Below, one piece after another: positions 42,919 through 51,866 of a stretch of DNA of 64,000 bases (positions are counted from its first letter, which is position 1; each line of letters starts with the position of its first letter). The stretch lies in contig NZ_JACAVQ010000009.1 in the NCBI RefSeq assembly GCF_015354615.1, positions 37,991-101,990 on the forward strand. The letters run 5' to 3'. Both the position numbers and the translations under genes were made by a program. Source of the DNA: Aliidiomarina indica. Its GTDB lineage: Bacteria; Pseudomonadota; Gammaproteobacteria; Enterobacterales; Alteromonadaceae. The notes under the pieces were generated by a model. That model worked only from the letters and a program-made list of their open reading frames with translations. It did not search any database and was not told where the DNA came from.

Positions 42919-43875
42919 GTGAATCCACCGGCTCCATTACCCGGAACAGCAGAGGCAGATCGACAAGCGCAACAAGGCGTTATCTTTGCCATCGCCGCCT
43001 ATACGATTTGGGGTGTCGCCCCGATCTATTTTAAATCGGTTGCCCATGTTCCCGCCTTCGAGATTCTGGCGCACAGGATTATGTGGGCGTTTATACTGGT
43101 ATTTGTACTGCTCGCTATGACCGGAAAACTTTCAAGGGTCGCGGCGGCATTTAAACAACCAAAACTACTCTTTCGACTAGCCATTGCCGCTGTGCTCGTG
43201 GGATTCAATTGGTTTTTGTTTATCTGGGCAATAGCCAACGACTTCATTCTTGATGCCAGCCTCGGGTACTACATTAATCCATTACTCAATGTCGCCATTG
43301 GAATGCTATTTTTTGGCGAGCGCCTGCGCAGATTGCAAATATGGGCGGTAGGATTAGCCTTCACCGGCGTGGCCATTCAAATCATCACCTTCGGCTCGGT
43401 GCCTTGGATTGCCCTTACGCTTGCAGCATCCTTTGCTACCTACGGTGCGATACGTAAACATTTGCCCTTCGATTCTTTAACCGGCTTGTGGCTTGAAGTC
43501 TTGATTCTATTACCGGCCATTCTGATTTACTTCTTTATGTTCGCAAACAGTGATGCCAGCAATATGTTTGCAAATGACTGGAGTTTAAATGTGCTCTTGG
43601 TGATGGCAGGGGTGGTTACCACGGTACCGCTGTTATTTTTCACCGGCGCGGCAAAACGCATTCGTTATTCCACGCTCGGGTTCTTCCAATACATCGGACC
43701 TAGCCTGATGTTTATTCTCGCTGTCTTCTTATACGGCGAGCCATTGGAACTCGATAAAATGATAACCTTTGCGATTATCTGGACCGCGCTTGGCATTTAT
43801 TCGTTTGACGCAGCGAGGATGCACCGGCAAACACGGCAGGCGGCGAAAGCCGCCAGAGCCGCAGCGATTAAATAA
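42919..43875 (+). CDS. rarD: RarD, EamA-family permease
   Basis: A 318-residue inner-membrane protein with ten predicted helices. The RarD pattern is clear: GVIFAIAAYTIWGVAPIYFKSV, EILAHRIMWA, NWFLFIWAIAND, SLGYYINPLLNV, LGFFQYIGPSLMFILAVFLYGE. RarD proteins are drug/metabolite superfamily members whose substrate is not settled (chloramphenicol sensitivity in the name). The start is GTG at 42919, 4 nt after yigI. Its C-terminus is unusually rich in Ala/Arg/Lys (QTRQAAKAARAAAIK). It converges on uvrD. Confidence 0.93.
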   Translation: MNPPAPLPGTAEADRQAQQGVIFAIAAYTIWGVAPIYFKSVAHVPAFEILAHRIMWAFILVFVLLAMTGKLSRVAAAFKQPKLLFRLAIAAVLVGFNWFLFIWAIANDFILDASLGYYINPLLNVAIGMLFFGERLRRLQIWAVGLAFTGVAIQIITFGSVPWIALTLAASFATYGAIRKHLPFDSLTGLWLEVLILLPAILIYFFMFANSDASNMFANDWSLNVLLVMAGVVTTVPLLFFTGAAKRIRYSTLGFFQYIGPSLMFILAVFLYGEPLELDKMITFAIIWTALGIYSFDAARMHRQTRQAAKAARAAAIK

Positions 43876-43889
43876 GGTGTGAGTTTGCA

Positions 43890-46061
43890 CTAGCGCAATG
43901 GTGTCAGCTTTGCGTAGGCAACCACCAACCACTTGCTTCCCGCATCGTCAAAGTTCACCTGAATTCGACTTTGCGGGCCCGTTCCCTCGTAATTGAGCAC
44001 CGTTCCTTCACCAAAGGTTTGATGCAATACGCGCTGCCCCAACTGAAACCCTGTTTCGCTAAACGCTTCGTGGGAAGCGCCGCTATGGAACCGGCTTCGC
44101 CGCGCCGATGGTTGTTCAATGCGGGTTTGCACCCGCACTTCGGCGAGAAGTTCAGATGGAATCTCGGCAATAAAGCGACTCGGCCGATGGAAGTTTTCTT
44201 GGCCATATAAACGACGACTCTCAGCATAGCTCATCACCAATTTTTCCATGGCACGCGTCATGCCTACATAGCACAACCGGCGTTCTTCCTCTATGCGCCC
44301 AGGCTCGCCTGACGACATTTGCGAGGGAAAGGTTCCCTCTTCCATACCTGTCATAAACACTAACGGAAATTCCAAACCTTTAGCGCTGTGCAATGTCATT
44401 AACTGCACTGCGTCTTGATAAGCGTCGGCCTGCTCATCACCCGCTTCAAGTGCCGCATGGGCTAAAAACTCGGCTAACGGCGTCATATCTTCTTCACCCG
44501 AAGGCATAAACGACTCGGTTGCACTGACGAGTTCTTGTAAGTTTTCCACCCGCGTTTCCGCTTTGTCACTTTGCTCCGCCTGATACATGGCGAGTAATCC
44601 GCTGTCTTTTAACACGCGATCTGTCTGCTTTGATAACGGTTGATCAATGCAAGCGTCTTCAAGCTGCTCAATAAGTTCAAGAAACGATGCCACCGCATTT
44701 CGAGCGCGCCCAGATAGCATCGATTCACCGACCATTTTGCGTGCTGCATTCCACATCGTGGTTTGCTCGTTCCGCGCTAACTCGCGCACCAAACTGAGCG
44801 TGCGCTCGCCAATGCCGCGACTGGGAGTATTTACGACCCGCTCAAAAGCCGCGTCATCTTGCCGATTACTCACTAAGCGCAAATAGGCCACCGCATCTTT
44901 TACTTCTTGTCGATCAAAGAAGCGTAAGCCGCCATAAATACGATACGGCAGACTTGCATATAGGAGCGATTCCTCAAGCACCCGTGATTGGGCATTATTT
45001 CGATACAGCAAGGCCACATCACTTAAGGCGCCACCTTGCTCGTGCCACTGTTTGATTTGCGCAACAATATAGCGGGCTTCTTCCTGTTCGTTGAATGCGG
45101 AATACAGGGTAATGGGTTCACCATCGACACCATCGGTCCATAAGTCTTTACCCAACCGATCGCTATTATTGGAAATGACCTGATTCGCAGCTTTTAGAAT
45201 GGTGCTGGTGGATCGATAGTTTTGCTCGAGACGAATAGTATCCGCACGCGGAAAATCACGTAAAAAATGCTGCAAGTTTTCCACCTGAGCACCACGCCAA
45301 CCATAAATAGACTGATCGTCATCACCAACGATGGCAACATGATTATCGCTCCCCGCTAGCAAGCGTACCCAAGCGTATTGAATTTGGTTGGTATCCTGAA
45401 ACTCATCCACCAGAATATGACGAAAGCGTTTTTGGTAATGTTCACGCACATGTTTGTTATCACGCAATAATTCATGAGCGCGTAATAACAGCTCGGCAAA
45501 ATCGACTAAACCAGAACGATCACAAGCCTCTTGGTAAGCCTGATAAATCTGCAAAAATGTTTTCTCTGCTGGATCCCAGGTTTCAATATGCTGAGGGCGC
45601 AAGCCATCATCTTTTTTGGCATTGATATACCAGCCCGCTTGCTTTGCCGGCCATTGCTTTTCATCTAAGTTAAGCGCTTTAATGGTGCGCTTTAATAATC
45701 GGGTTTGGTCGTCACTATCGAGAATTTGGAAGTTCTGAGGCAGGCGAGCGTCTTGGTAATGTGCGCGCAACAAACGATGTGCCAAGCCATGAAAGGTGCC
45801 GATCCACATCCGCTGAACATCACGACCCAACAGTTTTTCTACGCGCCCGCGCATTTCCGCAGCCGCTTTGTTGGTAAATGTGACGGCCAGAATCGAGAAT
45901 GGCGAGTAATTCATTACTTGAATTAGCCACGCTATGCGGTGCACCAATACCCGTGTTTTGCCACTTCCCGCGCCAGCGAGAACCAACATGTCTTGCTCGC
46001 CGGCACTTACGGCTGCACGTTGCCGTTCATTTAGGCCGTCGAGCAAATAAGAAACATCCAT
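43890..46061 (-). CDS. uvrD: DNA helicase II
   Basis: A 723-residue superfamily 1 3'-5' helicase used in nucleotide-excision and methyl-directed mismatch repair (dam is also in this window). It has Walker A AGAGSGKTRVL, motif Ia FTNKAAAEM, Walker B HILVDEFQDTN, motif III VGDDDQSIYGWRGA, motif IV QNYRST, motif V LMTLHSAKGLEF and motif VI YVGMTRA, plus the C-terminal UvrD tail (GQRVLHQTFGEGTVLNYEG) that binds RNA polymerase in the family. AGAGGGA precedes the ATG. Its promoter contains a near-consensus LexA site, so it is SOS-inducible. Confidence 0.97.
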   Translation of the reverse strand: MDVSYLLDGLNERQRAAVSAGEQDMLVLAGAGSGKTRVLVHRIAWLIQVMNYSPFSILAVTFTNKAAAEMRGRVEKLLGRDVQRMWIGTFHGLAHRLLRAHYQDARLPQNFQILDSDDQTRLLKRTIKALNLDEKQWPAKQAGWYINAKKDDGLRPQHIETWDPAEKTFLQIYQAYQEACDRSGLVDFAELLLRAHELLRDNKHVREHYQKRFRHILVDEFQDTNQIQYAWVRLLAGSDNHVAIVGDDDQSIYGWRGAQVENLQHFLRDFPRADTIRLEQNYRSTSTILKAANQVISNNSDRLGKDLWTDGVDGEPITLYSAFNEQEEARYIVAQIKQWHEQGGALSDVALLYRNNAQSRVLEESLLYASLPYRIYGGLRFFDRQEVKDAVAYLRLVSNRQDDAAFERVVNTPSRGIGERTLSLVRELARNEQTTMWNAARKMVGESMLSGRARNAVASFLELIEQLEDACIDQPLSKQTDRVLKDSGLLAMYQAEQSDKAETRVENLQELVSATESFMPSGEEDMTPLAEFLAHAALEAGDEQADAYQDAVQLMTLHSAKGLEFPLVFMTGMEEGTFPSQMSSGEPGRIEEERRLCYVGMTRAMEKLVMSYAESRRLYGQENFHRPSRFIAEIPSELLAEVRVQTRIEQPSARRSRFHSGASHEAFSETGFQLGQRVLHQTFGEGTVLNYEGTGPQSRIQVNFDDAGSKWLVVAYAKLTPLR

Positions 46062-46102
46062 GGTGATCCCTCTGGGTTAGAAATGTCAAAGAATACGCGC
46101 CC

Positions 46103-46131
46103 ATGATACTGTACATAAAACCAGTAGGCAA
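46103..46131 (-). promoter_or_regulatory. uvrD promoter
   Basis: On the minus strand: -35 TTGCCT (46131-46126), 17-nt spacer, -10 TATCAT (46108-46103). It places the transcript start about 35 nt before the uvrD ATG. Confidence 0.7.
46107..46126. promoter_or_regulatory. LexA (SOS) box in the uvrD promoter
   Basis: TACTGTACATAAAACCAGTA, the 20-bp LexA consensus (TACTGT, 8-nt A/T-rich spacer, ACAGTA) with a single mismatch in the right half. It fills the spacer between -35 and -10 of uvrD, so LexA binding would block polymerase. uvrD is a classic SOS gene in E. coli. Confidence 0.85.
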
Positions 46132-46153
46132 CGACGCTAAAGCACGTCGGTTT

Positions 46154-46864
46154 TTACAGTAGCTCTCGCAATGCGTTGAGGTCTTTAATGGTGGCATGAG
46201 GCAAGCGTGTCATCGCCACCGGTGGGGCTTTTGGAGCAAACCAAATAGCTTGTGCGCCAAAGTTTAGTGCCCCTTGTACATCACTTATGGGGTGATCACC
46301 CACGTGCACAAGTTGCTGCGGGCGCGCTAGCCCTAAATGGCTGCTGGCAGCCGCAAATAGATCAGCATAGGGTTTACCCCGTTGCCCGAGTTTTGGATGA
46401 AAGGCCATTTCAAAATAATCACCCAATCCCAAACGATAAATATCCGCATTACCGTTACTTACCGCGACTAAGCGAAACTGCGTGCCTAAATCGGCAAGCA
46501 ATTGATGCACCTCTGGGGCAATGCGTACATCATTGCGTGCTTGTAGAAATCGCTCCATACCTTCATCGGCCATTGCTTTTGCTTGCCTTTCCGACACGCC
46601 GCGTTGGGTTAATCCGCGCGTGAGCGTGGCAATCCGCAATGCCGTCATGTCGCTCGCCAACTCCGCATCTTCTGCGGCAACATGATCGCGCAGCTGCCGC
46701 CACGCCTGAGCATCGAGATCGCTCACCGCCGGCCATGCTTGTGCGATGTATTCTGCCAATAACTTCTCTGCGCGCTGAATGACCGGCTCATTATCATAAA
46801 GCGTATCATCTAGATCAAAGCTAATTGCGGTGAATGGGTGCAAACGTTGGTGAAAATGCCACAT
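46154..46864 (-). CDS. yigB: HAD-family phosphatase YigB
   Basis: A 236-residue haloacid-dehalogenase-type phosphatase. In E. coli YigB dephosphorylates FMN and other small phosphates. Motif I FDLDDTLYDN (nucleophile Asp), motif II VSNGN, motif III Lys in HPKLGQRGKPYADLF and motif IV HVGDHPISDVQGA are all intact. I chose the ATG at 46864 (MWHFHQRL) because longer starts would run into xerC. It lies 22 nt downstream of xerC, in the conserved dapF-DUF484-xerC-yigB order. Confidence 0.93.
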   Translation of the reverse strand: MWHFHQRLHPFTAISFDLDDTLYDNEPVIQRAEKLLAEYIAQAWPAVSDLDAQAWRQLRDHVAAEDAELASDMTALRIATLTRGLTQRGVSERQAKAMADEGMERFLQARNDVRIAPEVHQLLADLGTQFRLVAVSNGNADIYRLGLGDYFEMAFHPKLGQRGKPYADLFAAASSHLGLARPQQLVHVGDHPISDVQGALNFGAQAIWFAPKAPPVAMTRLPHATIKDLNALRELL

Positions 46865-46886
46865 AAAAATTCTCTTAAAACTGCTG

Positions 46887-47789
46887 TTATTTCTTCCGCC
46901 GCGCGCGTGGATGCGCTGCATCATACACTTGGGCTAAGCGCTGAAAATCCAAGTGGGTATAAATCTGTGTGGTGCTTAAATTGGCATGGCCGAGCAATTC
47001 CTGCACCGCCCGCAAATCCTGACTCGATTCCAGCATATGGGTGGCAAAACTATGGCGTAGTTTGTGCGGATGCAAGTTATCAAACAACCCTTGCTGTAAT
47101 CCCCACTTCTTCAGTCTTAACTGCACGGAGCGAGCACTAAGACGGGTACCTCGCTGTCCCAAAAACAGAGCAGCGTGTTCATTCCCCGGTAACTGAGCCC
47201 GTTGTTCAAGCCAACGCTGCAACCAAATGGCGGCTTCGCGACCATAGGGAACGATGCGCATCTTGCTACCTTTTCCAACAATGCGTAATTCTTGATCAGA
47301 CTGAATATGGCTAACATCGAGCGACACCAGTTCCGCTAACCGCAACCCGCTGCTGTAGAGCAGTTCGAACATGGCACGATCGCGAATGGCCAACCAATCA
47401 TCGGGAGGGATTTCCAGAAGTTGAATCATGCTATCCACATCGAGGTTTTTCGGTAGCCGTTTGGGCGCTTTCGGCGCTTTCACGACACGTGCTGGATTGG
47501 TGGTAAGTTGGCCACGCTCTATTTGAACGGTAAAAAAAGTACGTAGTGCAGATAATCGCTGATGAATATTGGCCGGCCCTGCGCCAGCCCGACGCCAGGC
47601 AATTAACATCTGTTCAATCGTCGTCACGGTGACATCTTGCCACCGAGAAATGGCCATATTCTGTAAATCATGGACGCAATGGGTAAGCTGTCGATGGTAG
47701 CTTTCGACGCTGCGTGACGCATAACCACGTACGCGCAGCAGATAATCGGCGAAGCTCGCCACTTCCTGCTGCAATGCGTCTTTAGCCAT
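46887..47789 (-). CDS. xerC: Site-specific tyrosine recombinase XerC
   Basis: A 300-residue recombinase that, with XerD at dif, resolves chromosome dimers. The N-terminal SAM-like core-binding domain (about 1-95) is followed by the catalytic domain with the active set: Arg in SGLRLAELVSL, Lys in the beta-hairpin (VGKGSKMR), His-x-x-Arg in HKLRHSFATHML, His in LLGHANLSTTQ and the nucleophile Tyr in IYTHLD. The start overlaps the DUF484 stop codon by 1 nt. Gene order supports XerC rather than XerD. Confidence 0.96.
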   Translation of the reverse strand: MAKDALQQEVASFADYLLRVRGYASRSVESYHRQLTHCVHDLQNMAISRWQDVTVTTIEQMLIAWRRAGAGPANIHQRLSALRTFFTVQIERGQLTTNPARVVKAPKAPKRLPKNLDVDSMIQLLEIPPDDWLAIRDRAMFELLYSSGLRLAELVSLDVSHIQSDQELRIVGKGSKMRIVPYGREAAIWLQRWLEQRAQLPGNEHAALFLGQRGTRLSARSVQLRLKKWGLQQGLFDNLHPHKLRHSFATHMLESSQDLRAVQELLGHANLSTTQIYTHLDFQRLAQVYDAAHPRARRKK

Positions 47790-48499
47790 TATTCAGGGCT
47801 CCGATGTGCTCCCAAAACCCGCGGTAGCACAACAGCAAGTACATCTTGAAGTTGCGTAATAAGGAGGTAATCCATGGTAGGGTCGAAATGCAGGGGGTCT
47901 TTACTTCCTACTGCGAGCATTCCAAGCTCACCTTCTTGTCCGAGCAACACCAGTGCCACCGATTGAATATGTTCTTCTTCCCGAAACAGGAGTTTTAACT
48001 CATCTTTCGGCAATCGGCCTAAATAAACTTTTTCATCTTCAAAGCGACGTGACAAGAGCTGCTTATGCGTATCTGCTGAGAAGGTAAACTGCTCTGGCAG
48101 CGCCACCGGGCTATCGAAAAATTTTAAAGACAGTTCCGGTAAAGCAAGCTGCTCGCGGAAGGTTTCTTGTAAGTTTTCAATGACCGAATCGAGGCTGTCG
48201 CACTTAAGAAGCTTGCGGTACAGCAAACTGTACCCTTTAAAAATTTGCTCATTGCGGCGAGCTTGCGTCATCAGCGCCGTAATTTCATCTTCAAGTGTGG
48301 CGACTTTTTCCCGCAGCGCTCGTTGCTGACGCTCCATTAAGGATACCGAGCCTTCCTGTTGGTGCCGCAAATTCATGCGCACCAAAACGTTTGGATAGTG
48401 CTCAAAAAAATCTGGGTTCGCACGCAGGAAATCCGCAACCATGTCCGCATCCAGTTGCGTTGTATCAAGTTCAGTGGCTAGCACTTTATCTTTGCTCAT
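47789..48499 (-). CDS. DUF484 (GAF-like) protein
   Basis: A 236-residue protein of the DUF484 family, always found between dapF and xerC in many gammaproteobacteria (the yigA position in E. coli). The N-terminal part ([24 protein letters not shown] and [19 protein letters not shown]) is the family signature with a coiled-coil stretch (about 60-95). The rest forms a GAF-like fold. The function is unknown; a link with XerC or cell division is guessed from position only. It overlaps both neighbours (4 nt with dapF, 1 nt with xerC), so expression is tightly coupled. Confidence 0.9.
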   Translation of the reverse strand: MSKDKVLATELDTTQLDADMVADFLRANPDFFEHYPNVLVRMNLRHQQEGSVSLMERQQRALREKVATLEDEITALMTQARRNEQIFKGYSLLYRKLLKCDSLDSVIENLQETFREQLALPELSLKFFDSPVALPEQFTFSADTHKQLLSRRFEDEKVYLGRLPKDELKLLFREEEHIQSVALVLLGQEGELGMLAVGSKDPLHFDPTMDYLLITQLQDVLAVVLPRVLGAHRSPE

Positions 48500-49323
48500 A
48501 TTACAAATTGTCCATCAAAAACATGTTCAGCTGGGCCACGCATCCACAGCGATTCTCCCGGTTGCCACGTAATTTCGAGGTTTCCGCCAGGTAACTCGAT
48601 TGTGGCCGGCGAGGCGAGTTTCTCTTGTATCATACCCCATACCGCGGCGGCACAGGCACCTGTGCCACACGCCTGGGTTTCACCAACGCCGCGTTCATAA
48701 ACACGCAGCTTGGCGCTTTTCTCTCCGGTAATCTGTAAAAAGCCTACATTGGCCCCTTCCGAGAATCGCTCGTAGCGGGTCAGTAGTCCGCCAACTTCGT
48801 TCACTGGTGCTGTATTTACATCGTCAACGAGTAACACACAATGGGGATTGCCCATGCTCACCGCGCCGATCAAAAAGGTTTGTTCCTGCGCTCTTACAAT
48901 GTAGGTGATTTCTTGCTTGTTCGCTCGAAACGGAATCTCTGAAGGCTCAAGAACTGGCTTACCCATATCCACATTGACTTGACCATCTGCTTCCAAACGA
49001 ATGCGAATGGTGCCTTTTTTGGTACTCACCGTCACTTCTTGCTTATTGGTTAAGCCTTTCATACGCACGAAGCGGCCAAAGCAGCGTGCGCCATTACCAC
49101 ACTGTTCCACTTCTGAGCCGTCGGCATTAAAAATCCGATAATGGAAATCCACATCCGGATCATAGGGCGCTTCCACCATCAATAGTTGGTCGAAGCCAAT
49201 ACCGCGGTGCCGGTCTGCCAAGGTGGCAATTTGCTCACGACTTAAGAAAATGTTTTGCGTGACGTTATCGATCACCACAAAATCATTCCCAAGACCGTGC
49301 ATTTTAGAAAAATGAACCAGCAT
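48496..49323 (-). CDS. dapF: Diaminopimelate epimerase
   Basis: Interconverts LL- and meso-diaminopimelate for lysine and peptidoglycan synthesis. The 275-residue chain has both catalytic cysteines: [16 protein letters not shown] motif ([14 protein letters not shown], about residue 73) and [14 protein letters not shown] (about 217), plus the N-terminal [15 protein letters not shown]. It lies 19 nt downstream of lysA, the next enzyme in the pathway. Confidence 0.97.
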   Translation of the reverse strand: MLVHFSKMHGLGNDFVVIDNVTQNIFLSREQIATLADRHRGIGFDQLLMVEAPYDPDVDFHYRIFNADGSEVEQCGNGARCFGRFVRMKGLTNKQEVTVSTKKGTIRIRLEADGQVNVDMGKPVLEPSEIPFRANKQEITYIVRAQEQTFLIGAVSMGNPHCVLLVDDVNTAPVNEVGGLLTRYERFSEGANVGFLQITGEKSAKLRVYERGVGETQACGTGACAAAVWGMIQEKLASPATIELPGGNLEITWQPGESLWMRGPAEHVFDGQFVI

Positions 49324-49342
49324 GATTGTATCGCTTATTCCT

Positions 49343-50602
49343 TTACTGTGAATTCGAGTTTGGAATCAATGATTCTCCACGCCATACATCTTCAAGCGTT
49401 TCCCGCGCTCGAATTAAATATGCGTGATCGCCATTGACCATCACTTCCGGTGGCCGCGGTCGAGAATTGTAATTCGAGCTCATTGCAAAGCCGTAAGCGC
49501 CCGCACTTTTTACCGCAAGCAAATCACCAGCGGCAACTCGCAGTGTCCGATTCTGACCCAAGAAGTCGCCAGTTTCACACACGGGGCCGACGATATCACC
49601 ACTCACTTCAGGTGCGCTTGATTCAACCACATTCACAATATCGTGATGTGCTTGATATAACGAGGGCCGCAATAAATCGTTCATTCCCGCATCAACCATC
49701 ACAAAATGCTTACTGCGATTCGCCTTTAAATATTCAACGCGAGTTAACAGAACACCTGCATTAGCGACAATAGCGCGCCCCGGCTCAAGGTACAAAGCTA
49801 AATGAGGGTAATCCGCTAAGCGTGCATGCATCGCTTGAAGGTATTCGCCAATCGGTGGTGGTGTTTCATTGGCGTAAGTAACACCTAATCCGCCACCCAT
49901 ATCCAAATGCTTCAGCGTTATGCCCTCGTTCTCTAGAGCATCCACCAAAACTAACATGCGATCTAATGCATCAAGAAATGGCTGTGTTTCTGTCAGCTGT
50001 GAGCCGATATGACAATCCGCGCCAACAATCTCGACTGCAGGTAGCTGAGCCGCCCGTAAGTAGGTTGCCATCGCATCTTTCATGGGAATACCGAATTTAT
50101 TCGCTTCTAAACCGGTCGCAATATAGGGGTGGGTTTTCGCATCCACATCCGGATTCACTCGAAATGAAATGCGTGCAACACAATCCATCTCCGTAGCGAT
50201 CTCAGATATTCGATCCAGTTCCGCGTCGCTCTCTACGTTAAATTGACCGATATCTTGGGCAAGCGCATAACGAATCTCTGCATCGGATTTGCCAACACCG
50301 GAAAAAACGATGTCCTGTGCCCGGCCACCCGCTCGCAATACCCGCGCGATTTCGCCCCCCGAGACCACATCAAAGCCGGCGCCCAGTTCCGCTAACACTT
50401 GCAACACGGCAAGATTAGAGTTCGCCTTTACCGCATAACACACTTTATGTGGTGCGGGCATATGAGCCTCAAACGCCTGCCACTGGCGCACAATCCCCGC
50501 ACGTGAATAGACATAGCAAGGCGTGCCAAAGCGCGCCGCAATGTCGGTTAAGGAGATATCTTCAACGTGCAGTACACCACTGCGAGTCGCAAATTCTGAC
50601 AT
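49343..50602 (-). CDS. lysA: Diaminopimelate decarboxylase
   Basis: A PLP enzyme making lysine from meso-DAP. The 419-residue chain has the PLP lysine in [10 protein letters not shown] (about residue 60), the Gly-rich phosphate loop [12 protein letters not shown], the [11 protein letters not shown] motif and the active-site CETGDFLG. I chose the ATG at 50602 (AGGTTG upstream), two codons inside a TTG start. Followed by dapF, so the last two lysine steps are co-expressed; the order with lptM upstream is conserved in gammaproteobacteria. Confidence 0.96.
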   Translation of the reverse strand: MSEFATRSGVLHVEDISLTDIAARFGTPCYVYSRAGIVRQWQAFEAHMPAPHKVCYAVKANSNLAVLQVLAELGAGFDVVSGGEIARVLRAGGRAQDIVFSGVGKSDAEIRYALAQDIGQFNVESDAELDRISEIATEMDCVARISFRVNPDVDAKTHPYIATGLEANKFGIPMKDAMATYLRAAQLPAVEIVGADCHIGSQLTETQPFLDALDRMLVLVDALENEGITLKHLDMGGGLGVTYANETPPPIGEYLQAMHARLADYPHLALYLEPGRAIVANAGVLLTRVEYLKANRSKHFVMVDAGMNDLLRPSLYQAHHDIVNVVESSAPEVSGDIVGPVCETGDFLGQNRTLRVAAGDLLAVKSAGAYGFAMSSNYNSRPRPPEVMVNGDHAYLIRARETLEDVWRGESLIPNSNSQ

Positions 50603-50613
50603 GAACAACCTGT

Positions 50614-50775
50614 TTAAACTGAAATGTGAGATGGTAAACGCTCAACCTGCGCTTGCGCTTCCGGTTCGGTTTGCTCCGGCTCCTCGGGCAAATAAAGCGG
50701 TCCTTTCTGACCACAGCCCGCTAAAACTAGCAAGGTTGTGAGCGCTAACATAATGGTCTTCGTGCGTTTTCTCAT
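50614..50775 (-). CDS. lptM: LPS translocon maturation lipoprotein LptM (YifL)
   Basis: A 53-residue lipoprotein below the usual size cut-off for gene finders. The signal peptide ends LVLAGC, acylated Cys 21, followed by the family-defining GQKGPLYLP and an acidic, Pro/Gln-rich tail. LptM stabilises the LptDE complex of the LPS export machine in E. coli. Position directly upstream of lysA-dapF (11-nt gap) matches the usual lptM-lysA/dapF layout. Its start is divergent from hemC. Confidence 0.93.
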   Translation of the reverse strand: MRKRTKTIMLALTTLLVLAGCGQKGPLYLPEEPEQTEPEAQAQVERLPSHISV

Positions 50776-50807
50776 GAGTCACGTTACACTTGAGTATTAA
50801 AGTTCCA

Positions 50808-50813
50808 TATAAT
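50808..50813 (+). promoter_or_regulatory. -10 element of hemC
   Basis: A perfect TATAAT, 112 nt before the hemC ATG; the -35 at 18-nt spacing (TTACAC) is poor. The leader contains a small hairpin (CACCC-GAAAG-GGGTG, 50835-50849) away from the ribosome site. Confidence 0.45.
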
Positions 50814-50924
50814 CGCATTCACGTGCCAATTTGTCACCCGAAAGGGGTGTGAACGGGCTCGATTCGTAGCATTTTCTGCACAACGAAACAGCTTTTAGAT
50901 CCGATTCGACTCTCAGGGAGCATC

Positions 50925-51863
50925 ATGACCAGCAACACTCTCACCATCGCAACCCGCAAAAGTGCATTGGCACTCTGGCAAGCAGAGCACATTAAAGCGC
51001 GTTTAGAATCCTTGCATCCGGGGCTATCTGTGTCGCTGTTACCGATGTCGACACGCGGCGATGTTATTTTAGATACGCCATTGGCGAAAATTGGTGGTAA
51101 AGGACTATTCGTGAAAGAGCTCGAAGTGGCCATGCTTGAAGGGAGAGCAGATATTGCCGTGCACTCCATGAAAGATGTGCCTGTTGAGTTTCCAGACGGT
51201 CTTGAGTTAGCTACCATTTGCACCCGTGAAGACCCTCGTGACGCGTTCGTTTCCAATGCCTATCAAAGTTTAGCCGAGATGCCCGCAGGAAGTATTGTTG
51301 GTACGTGCAGCCTGCGGCGTCGCTGCCAAGTTGCGGAGCAATTTCCTGATCTCGTAATTAAAGATTTACGCGGGAATGTGCAAACACGCCTGCGTAAGCT
51401 TGATGAGGGCGAGTTCGATGCCATTATCCTTGCTGCCTCCGGCTTAAAACGATTAGAGCTGACTGAGCGCATTACCGCATGCATGCCGGTCGAGTTATCT
51501 CTTCCAGCCAATGGTCAGGGTGCGCTAGGCATTGAGTGTCGCAGCGATGACAACCGTGTAAAAGCGCTGTTAAAACCTTTGGAAGATGATGTCACTCGCG
51601 CATGCGTATTAGCGGAACGCGCAATGAATCGGCGCCTTGAAGGCGGTTGCCAAGTGCCCATCGGCGCCTATGCAGAACTGCATGAAGGCCGTATTCATTT
51701 ACGCGGTTTGGTGGGCGACCCGAACGGTACGCGCGTACTGCGTGACGAAATACAAGGGAACGCCGCTGATTACGAACAACTAGGGCAGCAACTTGCCGAG
51801 CAGTTACTCGCCGCCGGAGCCGGCCAGATTCTAGCTGCGGTTTATCAAAACGCAGAGGAGTAA
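50925..51863 (+). CDS. hemC: Porphobilinogen deaminase
   Basis: Joins four porphobilinogens to hydroxymethylbilane in tetrapyrrole synthesis. The 312-residue chain starts with [17 protein letters not shown], has the dipyrromethane cofactor Cys in [13 protein letters not shown] (about residue 242), the catalytic Asp in [12 protein letters not shown] and the Arg-rich [14 protein letters not shown] precedes the ATG. hemD/X begins 3 nt after the stop codon. Confidence 0.97.
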   Translation: MTSNTLTIATRKSALALWQAEHIKARLESLHPGLSVSLLPMSTRGDVILDTPLAKIGGKGLFVKELEVAMLEGRADIAVHSMKDVPVEFPDGLELATICTREDPRDAFVSNAYQSLAEMPAGSIVGTCSLRRRCQVAEQFPDLVIKDLRGNVQTRLRKLDEGEFDAIILAASGLKRLELTERITACMPVELSLPANGQGALGIECRSDDNRVKALLKPLEDDVTRACVLAERAMNRRLEGGCQVPIGAYAELHEGRIHLRGLVGDPNGTRVLRDEIQGNAADYEQLGQQLAEQLLAAGAGQILAAVYQNAEE

Positions 51864-51866
51864 ACG

